Assembly (NCBI RefSeq): GCF_033807575.1
Contig: NC_084713.1
Coordinates: 21,365,389 to 21,429,388 of the forward strand
Source: Cydia pomonella
Lineage: Eukaryota; Arthropoda; Insecta; Lepidoptera; Tortricidae
Direction: 5' to 3'
DNA length: 64,000 nt
In this document: in pieces, positions 1-11,939 of the stretch
Position numbering within the stretch: the first letter of the stretch is position 1
Layout of the letters: every line of letters begins with the position of its first letter
Program-made: the position numbers and the translations under genes
Notes under the pieces: model-generated
Told to the model about the DNA's origin: nothing
What the model saw: the letters and a program-made list of their open reading frames with translations, nothing else
The model's database searches: none

Positions 1-112
1 TATTGAATTACCAAAACGTCCCGATTGGCGCGCTGTTTCTAAATCCCATATAAAAACAGACAACGCAAACGCGTACGTCACGTCACTCTATCGAATAAAT
101 TTACACTAGGGC
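1..112. mobile_element. Same palindromic MITE, right half at window start
   Basis: Contains TTGGCGCGCTG, CGCAAACGCGTACGTCACGT and the end AATAAATTTACACTAGGG. Confidence 0.75.
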
Positions 113-741
113 TTCAGAACGGACACTCCACCTCACCTCGCGACAGCAGACTGAGCGTTTTCACATTGTCGCAGAATACCATTCAATTTAATTTGAAATT
201 ATGAACCACCCCACACTAGCGTCTCCCAAGCGTCGGCCTAGCCAATTCTGTGGCTGCTGCTCGACGCAACGTTGGCGCGACTGCGCAGCGACGCCATCTT
301 CCATAGCGCTGTATAGACGCCCACACTCAAACACGCTAGTGACGTCACAACAAAAAAAAAATAGAGCGACAATAAAGCTAGTAATGCATAAGTTAGCAAA
401 TAGAAAAAAGATAGAAAATAAATTTATTCAGGACGCTTACAGTATTGCTTACTGTGATACTACCCTCTATTCAGAATATTCATACATATTTCACGAAACT
501 ATTATTCAAATACAATGCGAATGGCTTAAATTACCCAACGGGTATTTTCTCCACTCCCTAGGGTCTAACTTCAACCTAACTTCGTGTGGTCACCTAACTA
601 TTGTTATATAAACGTCGTATGTGACTATGGGAGTTGTATGGAGATACGACCTTTTGATATTAAATGAGTTGAAGATCTGGGACTAAGCTTTCATTAGCCA
701 TTTAGGTTAGGTAGGTACTGAGCTAATGTGTAGACGATGGG

Positions 742-840
742 TTCAGAAACAGCGCGCCAAGCGGAACGTTTTGGAAACTCAAAATCCCATACAAAATGAG
801 ACGTCACGTTACGCCATCGAATAAATTTACACTAGGGGTA
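742..840. mobile_element. Same palindromic MITE, right half
   Basis: Contains CAGCGCGCCAAGCGGAACGT, CCCATACAAAATGAGACG and the end ATTTACACTAGGGGTA. Confidence 0.75.
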
Positions 841-1198
841 CAGATAATCTAATGACACTAAATTGTTATACGCGGTAAACGCAGCGGTAAGCGTATTGCC
901 ATTTTCGCTACATTCCGTTGCCGCATGCGTTCGGTGCGTTCAACGCTCCAACTCAAAACAACAGCTTCAAAGGCATCACGCTGGAATCAACAATTTTCCT
1001 AGAAAATCTAGTTTGGGTAAAATCTGGAAAAGTGCCCATATGCTACCGTAGCTCCAATACATCAAACGTGACAAACTGACAAGTCATACATCAGACGCTC
1101 GTCCGCCGACGTCTGCGGGAATTTGTGGGTTAACGTTTGGGTCATAAATACAGAGGCTGTATTATGTCATGTCAAATACGAGTAGATACATAAAAGTA

Positions 1199-1310
1199 AC
1201 AATTATTTACGATACAAATGCAGAAAATAGGAAATTCGCAACGAGTGGTGATAAATTAAAACACGACCGAAGGGAGTGTTTTAAATCGACACGAGTTTGT
1301 TCTAATCTAT
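1199..1310 (+). mobile_element. MITE 'AAAACACGACCGAAGGG', copy 1
   Basis: Shares GAAATTCGCAACGAGTGG-type sequence and AACACGACCGAAGGGAGTG with the reverse-oriented copy at 24673-24800, a common lepidopteran short repeat. Confidence 0.7.
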
Positions 1311-1891
1311 CACCCGGATCCCTTTGTTTGACATTATCATAGAAAGTCATAATGCAATGATTGTCAGATTATCATTAATTCATTAGTCATATAATTTTAT
1401 AGTCATTATTAGTCATATATGTGGCAGAGTAGTCTAATCCTAATTTTGAGTTAAATCGTTATGTTAGCTGGTAGAATTGACTATTAAATGATTTTTTTGA
1501 ATGATATTTTTTATAACGTTCTTTTGTATTTAATTTGGTATGTTACTTTTTGTTCGCATTGGTGTGGTGAAAAATGTAGTGTTTCACTCGGTGGCAAAGT
1601 TTGTTTAACTCTCGTGCCCTGAAACCCTCGCACTTTTCGAACCACTTGCTATGCTCATGGTTCAAATGGTGGTATCAATATTAGCAAGAGCGGTTAAGCA
1701 ACCGCTTTCCCCCCTTGTAAAATAAATAATTATTAAATACTTTTTATTGCACGGTACAAAATTGCGGAAAGCTGGTAGTATAGCTAAGGTTTTCTCTTTC
1801 TATATTAACTTTTTTTTTTGTTTTTGATTACATAAATTAACCTTTCTATTATTAAGAAGTTTTTATCGAAAGTGCACACTGGGGCATGTAT

Positions 1892-2039
1892 CCAGGGTGC
1901 CTAGCCAACGTGCCAATCGTTTACGCTCCGTAGCGCAGCGTAGTCATCTCTCTCTATCACTCTTCCATATTAGTGTGACAAACAGTTGCGTTTCGTTCGC
2001 TACAGAGCTAGTATGCTGCATGTTAGCTAGGCACCCTGG
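1892..2039. mobile_element. Foldback MITE 'CCAGGGTGCCTAGCCAA', copy 1
   Basis: CCAGGGTGCCTAGCCAACGTG at the left, CATGTTAGCTAGGCACCCTGG at the right, 148 bases in all. Relatives at 27828-28112 and 40680-40775. Confidence 0.8.
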
Positions 2040-2284
2040 TTTTACTTTATATTACGACAATGTTTTTAATCAACAAACACTCCATTTTCAAGAGAAAACG
2101 CTCATCCAGCTTCATCAGCCGACGAATCCAGTTAAACTGAACCCATAAACCCATTATTAGACACGCTCCCGATTGAACCCGATGTGGACCGAATTGACCT
2201 AATTCTGTACGAAAAAACTTAAAGCGAATGCTTTTGCCAATTATAGTGGTATAGTCGCTGGAAGTGACTGAAAGTTATGACAGT

Positions 2285-2372
2285 ACAATCGCTATCAGAT
2301 TAATCGAAGCGGCCAGGGTGCTCACAAATATCTGAACACGCCTCTATTGTCAAGGCGTTAGACCGCATGTTC
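2285..2372. mobile_element. Palindromic MITE 'ATATCGGAGCGGCC', degraded copy
   Basis: Retains GAAGCGGCCAGGGTGCTCAC and AATATCTGAACACGCCTC; the right arm has eroded. Confidence 0.6.
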
Positions 2373-2438
2373 AAATATTGTGTACTTACTGTACAATAGT
2401 TATATGTTTTACAATTTGTTGAAGTTGTTACAGATGTA

Positions 2439-2910
2439 AAGCCCGACCAGAAATATATGATCATGTCAAGAGGGCGTTGTTATTTCAGTTTTTTTTTTAA
2501 ATACTTTGTCGGTGGCAAACAAGCATACGGCCCGCCTGATGGTAAGCAGTCTCCGTAGCCTATGTACGCCTGCAACTCCATTGGAGTTACATGCGCGTTG
2601 CCGACCCTAACACCCCTCCCCCCCTCGTTGAGCTCTGGCAACCTTACTCACCGGCAGGAACACAACACTATGAGTAGGGTCTAGTGTTATTTGGCTGCGG
2701 TTTTCTGTTCTGCTCTAGATCTGGAATGACATCCGCTGTGCTGTGCCCTACCACACAAAGCAAGATGACATTCACAATGCCCATACCTCTCTTGTGGACG
2801 TAGTTTAAGGACGTACCCGGGTCCAAAACCAGTTCAGTTTGGTAAGAAAAAATTTAGTTCTAATGAAATATCGCAATATGGCGCGTAATCATATATTACT
2901 GTTCAGGCCT
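2439..2910. mobile_element. Same MITE family, split by a retroposon
   Basis: The left half AAGCCCGACCAGAAATATAT is at 2439; the right half with CAATATGGCGCGTAATCATA ends near 2909. The retroposon 2487-2829 lies between them. Confidence 0.8.
2487..2829 (-). mobile_element. Full-length copy of the same retroposon, inserted in a MITE
   Basis: Read on the minus strand it ends GCTTGTTTGCCACCGACAAA and poly(A) (T run at 2490-2500), with ACTGCTTACCATCAGGCGGG upstream of that. It splits a MITE (2439-2910) whose intact relative is at 57214-57356, so it is younger than that MITE. Confidence 0.75.
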
Positions 2911-3057
2911 GTCCATCGTATTTTCACGGAAACATGAACGTGTTTTTGCTATTTCAGTCAGTCTCAGTACACAAAGTATTGGGGTTGACTGAAGGTATGA
3001 CAAATACGAACGTTTCCGAGAAAATGTGATGGAGAACAATTATGCACTATATCTCCA

Positions 3058-3148
3058 CATGCATGCTATATCTCCTCTGGAGTTGCAGGCGTACATAGGC
3101 TACGGATACTGCTTACCATCAGGCGGGCCGTACGCTTGTTTGCCATAA
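3058..3148 (+). mobile_element. 3' fragment of the same retroposon family
   Basis: Contains CTCTGGAGTTGCAGGCGTAC, CTTACCATCAGGCGGGCC and GCTTGTTTGCCA in plus orientation. The tail is lost. Confidence 0.65.
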
Positions 3149-3159
3149 GCGAAAGAGTC

Positions 3160-3380
3160 CAAAATTGAATAATTCGAAAAGTGGAATATTAAGAGGGCTC
3201 GCCTATATTTTGGTCAGCATTGCTATGTTGCGGCAGCGGGGCAATGCGGCCAGCCTTCTGGGCACTCTACTGACCGACCAGGATTTAGGGCAATTTATTT
3301 ATTTATACATTTTTAATTTAAGTGTTTTTTCATTATGTATTATATGCATGTTTCTCATTGTATAAATAAATTGCCATAAA
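3160..3380 (+). mobile_element. Decayed retroelement C-terminus, QRGNAAS family
   Basis: The frame reads GLAYILVSIAMLRQRGNAAS followed by LLGTLLTDQDLGQFIY, with the start of the motif already eroded. A T-rich tail and stop follow. Confidence 0.5.
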
Positions 3381-4079
3381 AATAACTTTGCTACCGAGTA
3401 AAAAAGCGAAATTTTTATAAAATAAAATCTTCAAATTAAATTCTAAAATAATCGAATGTTGCCACCCCTCCCCAACTTCGCCTTATCTTTTTTTATTATG
3501 AAGATTATACTAAAACTTATTCTAAATCCTTAATGTTTAAAACTTAGAGCATTTGACCAACCGGAGTCGCCTTTAAGAACTTAACCCTCTGTCGAAAACC
3601 TCGGCCAACGGTCAATCTTAACATTTGATGTGCCCCTTCCCTGCAAAAATCGTCAGACTGTTTTGTACAGAAAATAACAGACAAGGCGTCTCCTGTTGGT
3701 TAAATGCTCTAAGGTTAAATATGCCTATTATTGGACCATATTATATATGTTCGCGAATATGATACTAATATAATATATAATATGTACTCAGGGCGAATTT
3801 AGGTAGTAGGTAGGTAGGTACATATTTTTACCAACTCTCATTATTATTAAACTGCATCATTGAACAGGGTGTGAATTTTGAATATCACGCAAAATAAATA
3901 GGTACTGGTACGCTGGATCGGGATTTGCAGTGTATTATGAAACTACTCAACTGTATCTTCTAGTGGATCGTATCCGGAACCATTAATTCCAGTGTCCGGC
4001 GGTGTCCGGGGTCCGGCTAACTGCGTCGGGGCTTCGCTCTGATTAAACTCTCTCCTTTATAGCATATTCATACTGGAGG

Positions 4080-4320
4080 TCCGTGCCAATTAAACATTCA
4101 TCATCATTATTTTAGCCTCCTGTCGCCCACTGCTGTGCGCCTCTCTTCGTGTAAGCCACTTATCCCGATGGGCTAGTCGCATCCAGAAGTGTCCCGCGTT
4201 CCGAATGTCATCCACCGAACGAGCCAACGGACGCCGGCGGCTTTCATCCGAAAGCGGCCACCAATCCGTCACTATTTTGATCCATCTGCCATCACTCTGC
4301 CTGGCAACATGACATGAAAA
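4080..4320. repeat. Dispersed moth repeat with GCCAACGGACGCC
   Basis: CATCATCATTATTTTAGCC, GGGCTAGTCGCATCCAG and ACGAGCCAACGGACGCCGGC resemble 30985-31260. Probably LINE 3' UTR-like sequence; the minus open frame here is not conserved. Confidence 0.5.
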
Positions 4321-5304
4321 CATTACTTGTAAAATATCCGACGATTTACCGTGAAGTCCGTAACTTATTCATTACAACCAGATTACAACACACCACACAG
4401 TGATATAAATAACGGCATAGATCGGTGCCGAGTTATCCTTTTTCCACTCAAAGACAGCTTTCCTTGCAAATAACGTTTTATGTATGTCGATAAAAACATT
4501 TAATTACAATATGCAACAAAACAAAAGGCAAAGAAAGACACCCATTAATCCAAGCCAACTTTACATAATTTGTATTTAAATTCAAGCATATCAAAGTCCT
4601 TATTTCTGCGGTAAATTATTAAGAAAAAATTGCATACTACTTGAAGTAAAATGTACGCATTTAAAATTACTGTCCACCTATGTGATGAACATACATTTCT
4701 GCATGATTATAAACAAAAGCAATACTTTAATATTTATTTTTATTTGATAAGCACAAATCAATACAAATAATTGACATAAAGTTATTAAAAAACAACCATA
4801 AAAAGTTGCCTAGGGTTATGCATTAACGATCGATCGAATGCGCAAATTGCTTTTAGTTTTTCACAGGCGCTTTATTTTTTTCAAGTTCTTCGCAGAGATT
4901 TGGTTTTTTTTAAGTTTCTCGTTCCTCTGCAAACATCAGTAATTATCAAGTTCAATAAAAGAACCCTTTTCCAATCCAAATATTCCCTCTTCACTACAAT
5001 CTCAACGGGTTTGAGAGCCCATAACTCGTGTTTCGGATTCCGAGCAAAAAGGACAAGGCTGATTGGATCCTTCGCTTTAGCCTTCCAAATTCTAAAAACC
5101 AGTTACAACTAGATCTGCGTTTACTTACAGTTGATATAAATCTACAGGTCATTATATACTAGTTTTCTCTAAAACAATGCCAGAGTGGAATAGTCGATAC
5201 ACGATTAGGTACTAGTCTAATGGGAAAAGGGTAGAACTATTTAACGTTTTGCTCCGAAATTCTATTGCCGTATCAGATATTTAGAGTGCTCTGAGCTAAT
5301 CTGT
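4321..5304. other. No gene or repeat recognised
   Basis: AT-rich sequence; the short frame 4900-5112 has no recognisable similarity or coding bias. Confidence 0.4.
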
Positions 5305-5575
5305 TTATAAATAAATAAATAAATAAATATTATAGGACATTATTACACAAATTGACTAAGTCCCACAGTAAGCTCAATAAGGCTCGTGTTGTAGGTACCT
5401 AGACAACGATATATATAATATATTACAATTATAAATACTTAAATACATAGAAACACCCATGACTCAGAAACAAATATCCGTGTTCATCACACAAATATAT
5501 GCTCTTACCAGGATTTGAACCCGGGACCATCAGCTTCATAGGCAGGGTCACTACCCACTAGGCCAGACCGGTCGT
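5305..5575 (-). mobile_element. tRNA-headed SINE, near full length
   Basis: On the minus strand: head with A-box-like GGCCTAGTGGGTAGTGACC and B-box GGTTCAAATCC, body with TGTGATGAACACGGATATTT and ATCGTTGTCTAGG, and tail CAATTTGTGTAATAATGTCC ending in (ATTT)n. Internal pol III boxes identify a tRNA-derived SINE; it is not a tRNA gene because no cloverleaf acceptor stem is formed. Confidence 0.85.
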
Positions 5576-6599
5576 GTTTAGTACAACACTGGGCTTTAGG
5601 CTTAGGGTACTAAAACCTAATCAAAACCCTTCTCAAGCAAACACTGCAAACAGCCAAGTACTTAAATACCCGTACCTCTTGTACTTCTTATACCGTCATT
5701 AGGGGACCTACATAAGGAATCCTTATAATTGCGGCAGGTGCAGGACGCAATTACCCCACTCTCCCCCCGGGAAGGAAACAATTTGACTCAAAGGGAAAGA
5801 TGTCACATGTTATCCTTAGATGATGGGAAAGTTAGATGCGGAGGCATCGTCGTTCAGTTTTGTAACGAAATTATCTGGGAGCGACTTTGGAGGCGCATTC
5901 TGAAACGGTATTAAATATTATACCGTTTATAACTTTAGTAAGTTATTTTTAGGTCGTCATTTGATACCAAACCGACATTCACGACAATATGTTCTTGCAA
6001 ATAAGTTGACCAGAATAGCAAAACCCCTCACAAATAGCTTTCTAGGTCTCCTAGCTCCATAACTCATTGAGCGAGCCGGCTCATAATTTAATGACTATAA
6101 TATAACGACCTCAACTACGCGTTTACCCAATTTTATTTCAAAAAGAACATATTTAATTATTAAGCTAAGTATTGTCCATCAAACTATCCACTGACAGCTC
6201 ATCGTAACAACGTCGATGCTGCGAAGTGCCCCTAGCCAGCGCCATGTGTTCCAAGTCGATAAGAGCTTCACTTCGGTTCGCTCGCTCCTTGCATTAATAT
6301 TTAGTGCAAGTTTTAAAATTCTCTACACTTGTGATGACCTACCAAGTGCCCTGTCTAACTATTTAGCGTATCGTTTCACGTACAATTTACTCGCAAAGCG
6401 GCATTAGGCGCTTCACTTCCGCGGCTGAACTAAGCGTGAGACATAGATCGCCATCCTATTTACTAGACGGAGCACAGGTTAGCAGCCAGTCTCATGCTTA
6501 TAATATTAGAGAGAATAATGGTTTATTGTAAAGAGCTTACTCTGAGCTTTAAAACTAAGCATCATCATCATCAAGCATTAATAAAATAATGAAAAATGC

Positions 6600-6970
6600 T
6601 AAACACCCCTATAATGGAACGGGCACCAGTAATGGGATGGTATAGACAAATCCTGTAAAACAAGTATTTACCATCAGTTTATAAACGCTTACAACATTTT
6701 ACCATAAACAAGAGCCAAAGAGCTGATTAAGTTTAATTTTTCATGGATATTTGTTAGTTTAAAAACTAATGACGCCATACATCCCATGACTGGAGCAAAA
6801 AACCATAGTTTTAATTGATTAATAATATTGAAACCAATTGCATTAGCTTTCATTAAATACATAGAAAACATAGAGGACGAATTGGACATTCAACTTTTAA
6901 AGCAAAAAGCGGTAGGAGTTTTATAGATGTCAGTGAAATATCAAAAATACTCCAATTTTTCTCTTAAATG
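6600..6970 (+). repeat. 370-bp dispersed repeat, copy 1
   Basis: ACACCCCTATAATGGAACGG, CCATACATCCCATGACTGGA and GAAACCAATTGCATTAGCTT recur in the same order at 14727-15105. No coding frame is conserved, so it is probably a non-autonomous element. Confidence 0.85.
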
Positions 6971-6974
6971 TTCC

Positions 6975-7840
6975 AGTTTTATGTCTTTGTCCGGTTAGTA
7001 TCAAACAAAATTAATTGCACAAAGTCCTTTAGCAATACTGTCGTCACAGGTCCACTTCGCTGGCTTAAGCACTAAAAGCGTAGGTATGCGCTAAACTTTA
7101 CCTAGACTAGTTCATTAGCATCGTTTCACGTTACAGTTCAGCTAATCCGCACTAAGACCTAAGAAGTACGTGCTATAACGGTGATATAAGAGCCCTATAT
7201 GACCACTATAAAAATGTTTGGGGTTTAAAATACGTATTCATATAGCTTTAACTACGGTGAGGGGTCAAAGTGGTTAAACAGAGATTATTTTTACCATTTA
7301 TCGAGCTCTGCTCGGTTATAACTAGCGAACGAAAAAAACATAGAAGACTAACGTCAAACAAAATATCAGCGTAAAAGTGGCCCCACTATTAAAACACGCA
7401 ATACTAATAACGGACCAATTGCGACTCGTCAAAGTTCAGGTCTTGTTTTCTTCGACGAAACTTCATTTGACCATGATTAGCCAATTTAAACCACCCGAAC
7501 TACGATTGGTCTATTATAAAATGAGGCGTTGTGATTGACTGTAGCGTTGTCACTTGAAAATACATGTCAATGGGAACCAGCTCTAAGTAGACGATTTCAT
7601 GCAATATAGAACATGTTTTAAATGCATTATTTTTGTATGATAATTTAAAGGCTTATTATTTGTTCGTTTATCGCACGTGTTTAAAGGCAATTAGGCCTTC
7701 GAACCAATTAATACATTGTGTCGTTCATCTTATAGGGCACGTGCGACGTTTAGTTAGGTGGCAGAGAAATATGTTAGATGTAAATTAATGTAAATTTGAT
7801 AGGTCAAAATTGTAAAAATACAGCTGGCATTTGGAATTTT
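6975..7840. other. No gene or repeat recognised
   Basis: Mixed AT-rich sequence with no open frame of note. Words near 7090-7140 (CATCGTTTCACG) resemble 6370, suggesting a weak old duplication. Confidence 0.35.
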
Positions 7841-7844
7841 GGAT

Positions 7845-8330
7845 TTTACTCTGATCAAGATGAAAACCGATATCTGAGGATCCGAGAGGCCTTTTATTTA
7901 CGCTTTTGAGATGAAAATTAAAAAAATGCCGTGGGTTGAATTTTAGAATTTTTCATCCGGTCAAGGTGAAAATCCATATCTGAGGATCCGAGCGGCCCTT
8001 CATATTTGGTAAAAGCGCCCTCCATTTTGAATGAAACGCCCGACATCTTGAATATCTCAATTTTTGCTCTTATCATGATCATCATTCATCATATAAAAGC
8101 AAACACGGATAAATTTAAGATGTTGGGCGTTTTTGCCAAATTTGACCTCAGAATCATAATGAAGGGTCGCTCGGATCCTTAGATATCGATTTTCATCTTG
8201 ATCAGAGCCAAAATCCAGAAATCCAAGATGGCGGGCGTTTGTTTAATTTTGACCCCATATTCATTATAAAGGTCCTCTAGGATCCTCAGATATCGATTTT
8301 CATCTTGATCAGAGCAAACATGCAGAAATT
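7845..8330. repeat. Large foldback of four TCTGAGGATCC-containing units
   Basis: The unit GATCAAGATGAAAACCGATA..CTGAGGATCCGAG occurs twice in plus orientation (7852, 7962) and twice in minus (8165, 8270), around a loop with GTTGGGCGTTT/AAACGCCC words. Confidence 0.75.
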
Positions 8331-8536
8331 CGTATTGAACACGTCGTCATAGGAACAGCTTGTATGGGAATAGTACATTACTATAGAGGACGGGAAACGA
8401 AGGGTTGCAGGCCAAGTAGATATAGACGGCCGAGCGTAGCGAGGTCGCCTAGCGATACGCGGCCGGCAACCCCGTTTCTCGCCGAGATTTGTATAGTGCT
8501 TTTCTCAAACTTGCAATGAAATAATTAAAAAAAAAG

Positions 8537-8585
8537 GATGATGATGATGATTGATGATGATTATGATTGATTATGATGATTGTTA
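8537..8585 (+). repeat. Imperfect (GAT)n microsatellite
   Basis: GATGATGATGATGATTGATG and related steps. Confidence 0.8.
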
Positions 8586-8604
8586 TTATTACTTTCGGGT
8601 TATT

Positions 8605-8765
8605 AAGAGGGGAACGAAAATTTGATTATTTTTACGCTACGACGCACGGTTTAGGAGATACAGACCTATAAAGATTTCTGTATGACTGAAAAAAAAACTT
8701 GATGGGGCTGTATCTCCTAAACCGTGCGTCGTAGCGCAAAAATAATGAAATTTTTGTTCCCCTTT
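8605..8765. repeat. Hairpin with arms of about 50 bases
   Basis: TTTTTACGCTACGACGCACG..GGAGATACAG on the left and CTGTATCTCC..CGTGCGTCGTAGCGCAAAAA on the right, with a loop of about 40 bases. Confidence 0.85.
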
Positions 8766-9587
8766 GAATCTCTGAAATAATATTTAAAAAACACAAAAAG
8801 AAAAAAAAAACACAAAAAAGACAAATAAGAAAAAAAAAGATAAAAACAATGGCAGAATTTTGCTTATAGGTTTTTTATGGTTGAATGCCAAGACGTGCCA
8901 TAATTTGACGTTTAAAAACAAAAGAAGGTTGCCTTACAGGCCTAGGTGTGTAAAGATGTATGAAATTCCTTTACATATCATCTTCATTCATCGCACCTGA
9001 TATGTAGTATTTCCGGACCTAATTTGAAGTAAGTCATGTCAACATTTCATTACAAGTTTGAGAAAAATAGCATTATTGTTTTTACTATTTTCCTCGCATT
9101 CTTTCCATTATTTTTCACCGTTCAAACCTTCCCTGGACCTAGAAATATTCCAATACCAAAATTAGCCAAATCGATCCAGCCGTCCGCGAACTTAACGAAA
9201 AGTTATAAATAGCAGCGAGATACCGGGACTTAGTAAGAAAGTACACATAAAAAACCTCCACCTACAACGGCGATTCGTATTTACTATCACAAATTTAAAT
9301 TATTAAAATAACAACCTGAACAAATTAGTTTCTTAATATAATCGATTGTTTAAAATGCATAACATCATCCCCATATCTAACATAAACATTGTCCACTAGT
9401 TCATATGAAACCACAAAAGTTCTGAAGTAAACAACAACCCATGAAATTTTCAATCTTACTACGGCAGACTTCAATGTAAAATCTACCTTACTCCTTGACA
9501 CTAAAGTCCAAAATCCTGTATCTAAACTATATGTGTAGGGCTGTTAGGGCAACGAACCGTTATCTAAGCTAGCACGCGAACTCTAGA

Positions 9588-9710
9588 ACCAGAGGGTCTA
9601 CCGCGAACCACTTTCGACGTGTTGCCACTCTGTCGCACTTGTAAATTTGTACGTAAGCATGACAGGGAGGCAACACGTCGAACGTCGTTCGCGGTAAGCC
9701 CTCTGAGACA
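9588..9710. mobile_element. Palindromic MITE of about 120 bases
   Basis: Arms AGAGGGTCTACCGCGAACCA..TCGACGTGTTGCC and GGCAACACGTCGAACG..TTCGCGGTAAGCCCTCT are inverted. Confidence 0.8.
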
Positions 9711-9916
9711 ATATTTATTAAGACTGGTCAGGCTTCATACGAAATTCCGCTCCTTGGGGCACTGAGAATGAAACAAAAGCTAATAATATACGAATCTAAA
9801 TATGCGCTGTTGGACAAAGCAGAATTTGAGAGTCACAAGAACCAGCTCTAATATGATCAAGTGGGTCAAAGGCAAAACGAACTACTTGCTAAAAATTTGT
9901 TGAACGGAATAGTTGG

Positions 9917-10362
9917 TTAAGAGGCTGTCAACACCCAATGTCCTTGATTTTGATGTTACTTAAACAGTTTTTTAAGAAAGACTATTTGTTTTAGTCAAGT
10001 AAGAAAAATATAATATGTTCATATTAATTATATTTCAAAGACCGTGGTTGTACTCGATACATGATTGAACGGAACCGGCTCGATAGAAAATAATTGCAAA
10101 GATTGGTCTTAAAATCACAATTAAACGGTTCTATGTCTTTATTGTTTTGACTCTTCTGCAATTAAAATCACAATTTTAAAACATTTATATCTAAACCGTG
10201 GTTGAGTAAAATATTACACTAATAATCCACTTTTTTTTATTTCAATATTTTTCTTATTATTCCCTTGCCCAGGCCCAGTAACATGCGACAGTGCTATCTC
10301 ATTTACTCCGATACAAATAGACAGTGTGCGCGCTTTAGGTATTGACAGCCTCTTAAGTATGC
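9917..10362 (+). mobile_element. TTAA-flanked MITE, copy 1 (piggyBac-like target)
   Basis: GAGGCTGTCA..TGACAGCCTC inverted ends sit exactly between two TTAA. The roughly 440-bp body contains GTGGTTGTACTCGATACATG and GGCCCAGTAACATGCGACAG. About 90% or more similar by eye to the inverted copy at 13943. No coding frame. Confidence 0.9.
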
Positions 10363-10466
10363 CAAAGGCAGAACCACTATTTAGAACTACATATTTAGAA
10401 CAAGAATTAAAACGAAATACATAGTTGGTTCCATTTTGCTTTCGAGCTTAACCGCACGATAAATGT

Positions 10467-10681
10467 ATGTATAGGGACCGTGCGCGTTGGAGGGTCTGCC
10501 ATCTTGTGGCCTGAATCGGAACCATAAACATGTACATTTACACGTCACGTTTTTTCATGTGCATAGTAGGTTCTGCCATCTTGTGGGCTACATCGGAACA
10601 ATAAACATCACATTTACGCCTCGCGCCAAACATCTGACGGCTCCTGTGCTGCCTCCTACAGTTCATGCACGCTTCCTATAT
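10467..10681 (+). mobile_element. About 212-bp TIR element, copy 1
   Basis: The right end rc (TAGGAAGCGTGCATG) mirrors the left end TAGGGACCGTGCGCG. Two internal direct words CTGCCATCTTGTGG. Copies at 24078 and 40353 define a TATAGGGA(C/G)CGTGC inverted end. Confidence 0.85.
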
Positions 10682-10826
10682 GTTTTATTGTAGGTAGACA
10701 CAAAAAAACATGAGAAACACAGTTTCAGAGCAAATTAAATACAACAAAGGCGAACTTATCCCTATCTGGGATCTCTTCCAGTTAACCTTTGAGGAAATGA
10801 GTAAAAATGAAGTAAGGATATATATC

Positions 10827-10920
10827 GTGTCATTCACGAAGACGCGCGCCTTGACTCGTATTGCCATGTAATTAAAGGTTAGATTTGACAAATCTGCGCG
10901 TCATCCTGGATGACACGAAA
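10827..10920. mobile_element. Palindromic MITE 'TCGTGTCATTC', copy 1
   Basis: Ends TCGTGTCATTCACGAAGACG and GCGTCATCCTGGATGACACGA; the middle TTAAAGGTTAGATTTGACAA is shared with 53868-53960. Confidence 0.8.
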
Positions 10921-10952
10921 ATATGATAATTACACGCTGCAATACTGCTGCA

Positions 10953-11602
10953 CAGGGGTCGTACAAAAAGTGCGGATGACGTCAAACCACATATGGGTGA
11001 TTTCAAATAGTATTTTTGATTTTCATAAACAATTATCACTTATCATTTATCAACCTCTTTATTAAACGATATCGCCACTTGAAATGAGTAAGTACGTTTT
11101 TGACTGACACATTGTCAATCAGATGAACAATAAATTGACTTCGTTATTGTTTAGCTATTGTATCTTGACGATTATATTTAGCTAAAATTTATATTTACTA
11201 ATGTATAAGAAAACGCTCTAAAATGTCATCTTTACTCGAATATTGTGGCAATTTTCCGTTTTTGGAGGCAGTACGTGACAAACACGTATACTGCTAATCT
11301 TACCTACTGTTCCCACTTTTGACTATTAAACCTATTTATCTGAGGATCCCACAGACTTGTTCTAACTAATTTCAAATAATTATACCTTATGGTAACAAGT
11401 TTCGTGAAATTTATTTTATTCACTACATCACCCTACCACCTGTATTATTAATTCCATGGATTTATTTACGATTATTTTGTTACTTCATTAATACTACTTT
11501 GTTACTACATGTCACACGGAAGTTTAAATACAAATTCAAACATCATCCTGTGTGCAAGATTACGACATTTTTACGTCGTCCGCACTTTTTGTCCGACCCC
11601 TG
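10953..11602. mobile_element. 650-bp hAT-like non-autonomous transposon
   Basis: Terminal inverted repeats CAGGGGTCGTACAAAAAGTG and its partner (CAGGGGTCGGACAAAAAGTG on the other strand) are flanked by an 8-base duplication CTGCTGCA (10945-10952, 11603-11610). CAGGGGT ends and an 8-bp target duplication are hallmarks of hAT. No transposase frame remains. Confidence 0.9.
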
Positions 11603-11749
11603 CTGCTGCATTAATGTGTAGTCTAAATCCAAACGGCACCTTAACATGTCCCCTTTCTGACAGATTATCCTGTCAATAAAATTGTTTAACACAAAATATC
11701 TACATAGGTTTCTTCAATGTGAGATAATAATAAGATAAGTATACGGCCC

Positions 11750-11938
11750 TAGATAGCTCAGCTATCTCGTTTTATCGAGTGTTATATCTCACTCGCACAC
11801 TGCCCTCTCGCTCGATACGCCAGTGTCAGTTTTGTCGTCGCTGTGATACTACGTTTGTCGACCGGTGTTAAAAATATTTTATCCGTTTGTCTTAAGAAAG
11901 TACTACATTTTTTAATAATAATCCAATGAAGGAGGAGG
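11750..11938 (+). promoter_or_regulatory. Candidate promoter and first exon of a host gene
   Basis: An insect-type initiator TCAGTT occurs at 11826-11831 after a CG-containing stretch. About 95 bases later ATG (11927) is followed by AAGGAGGAG and a consensus donor GTAAGT at 11939. This would make a first exon with a four-residue start (MKEE) ending in phase 0. The continuation was not found; the Myb/SANT exon at 20805 needs a different phase. The region is not part of any repeat that I recognise. Confidence 0.3.
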
Positions 11939-11939
11939 T

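Larger units (their letters stand above)
8340..9065. repeat. Dispersed repeat pieces shared with 60185-60440 (inverted)
   Basis: GGGTTGCAGGCCAAGTAGAT and AGTGCTTTTCTCAAACTTGC (8400-8520), and TACATATCATCTTCATTCATCGCACC..GGACCTAATTTGAAGTAAGT split pieces (8970-9040), reappear in reverse order and orientation at 60185-60440. Confidence 0.6.

Noticed and set aside
201..611. 136-codon open frame on the plus strand
   Set aside because: No recognisable domain, no codon bias, next to MITE pieces and with in-frame AT-rich filler; treated as chance.
5500..5575. tRNA gene
   Set aside because: A and B boxes are present but no acceptor stem pairing; it is the head of a SINE. The same applies to the heads at 26927, 36738, 41163 and 54780.
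10487..10693. 68-codon frame, also at 40365 as 80 codons
   Set aside because: Both are translations of the 212-bp TIR element.
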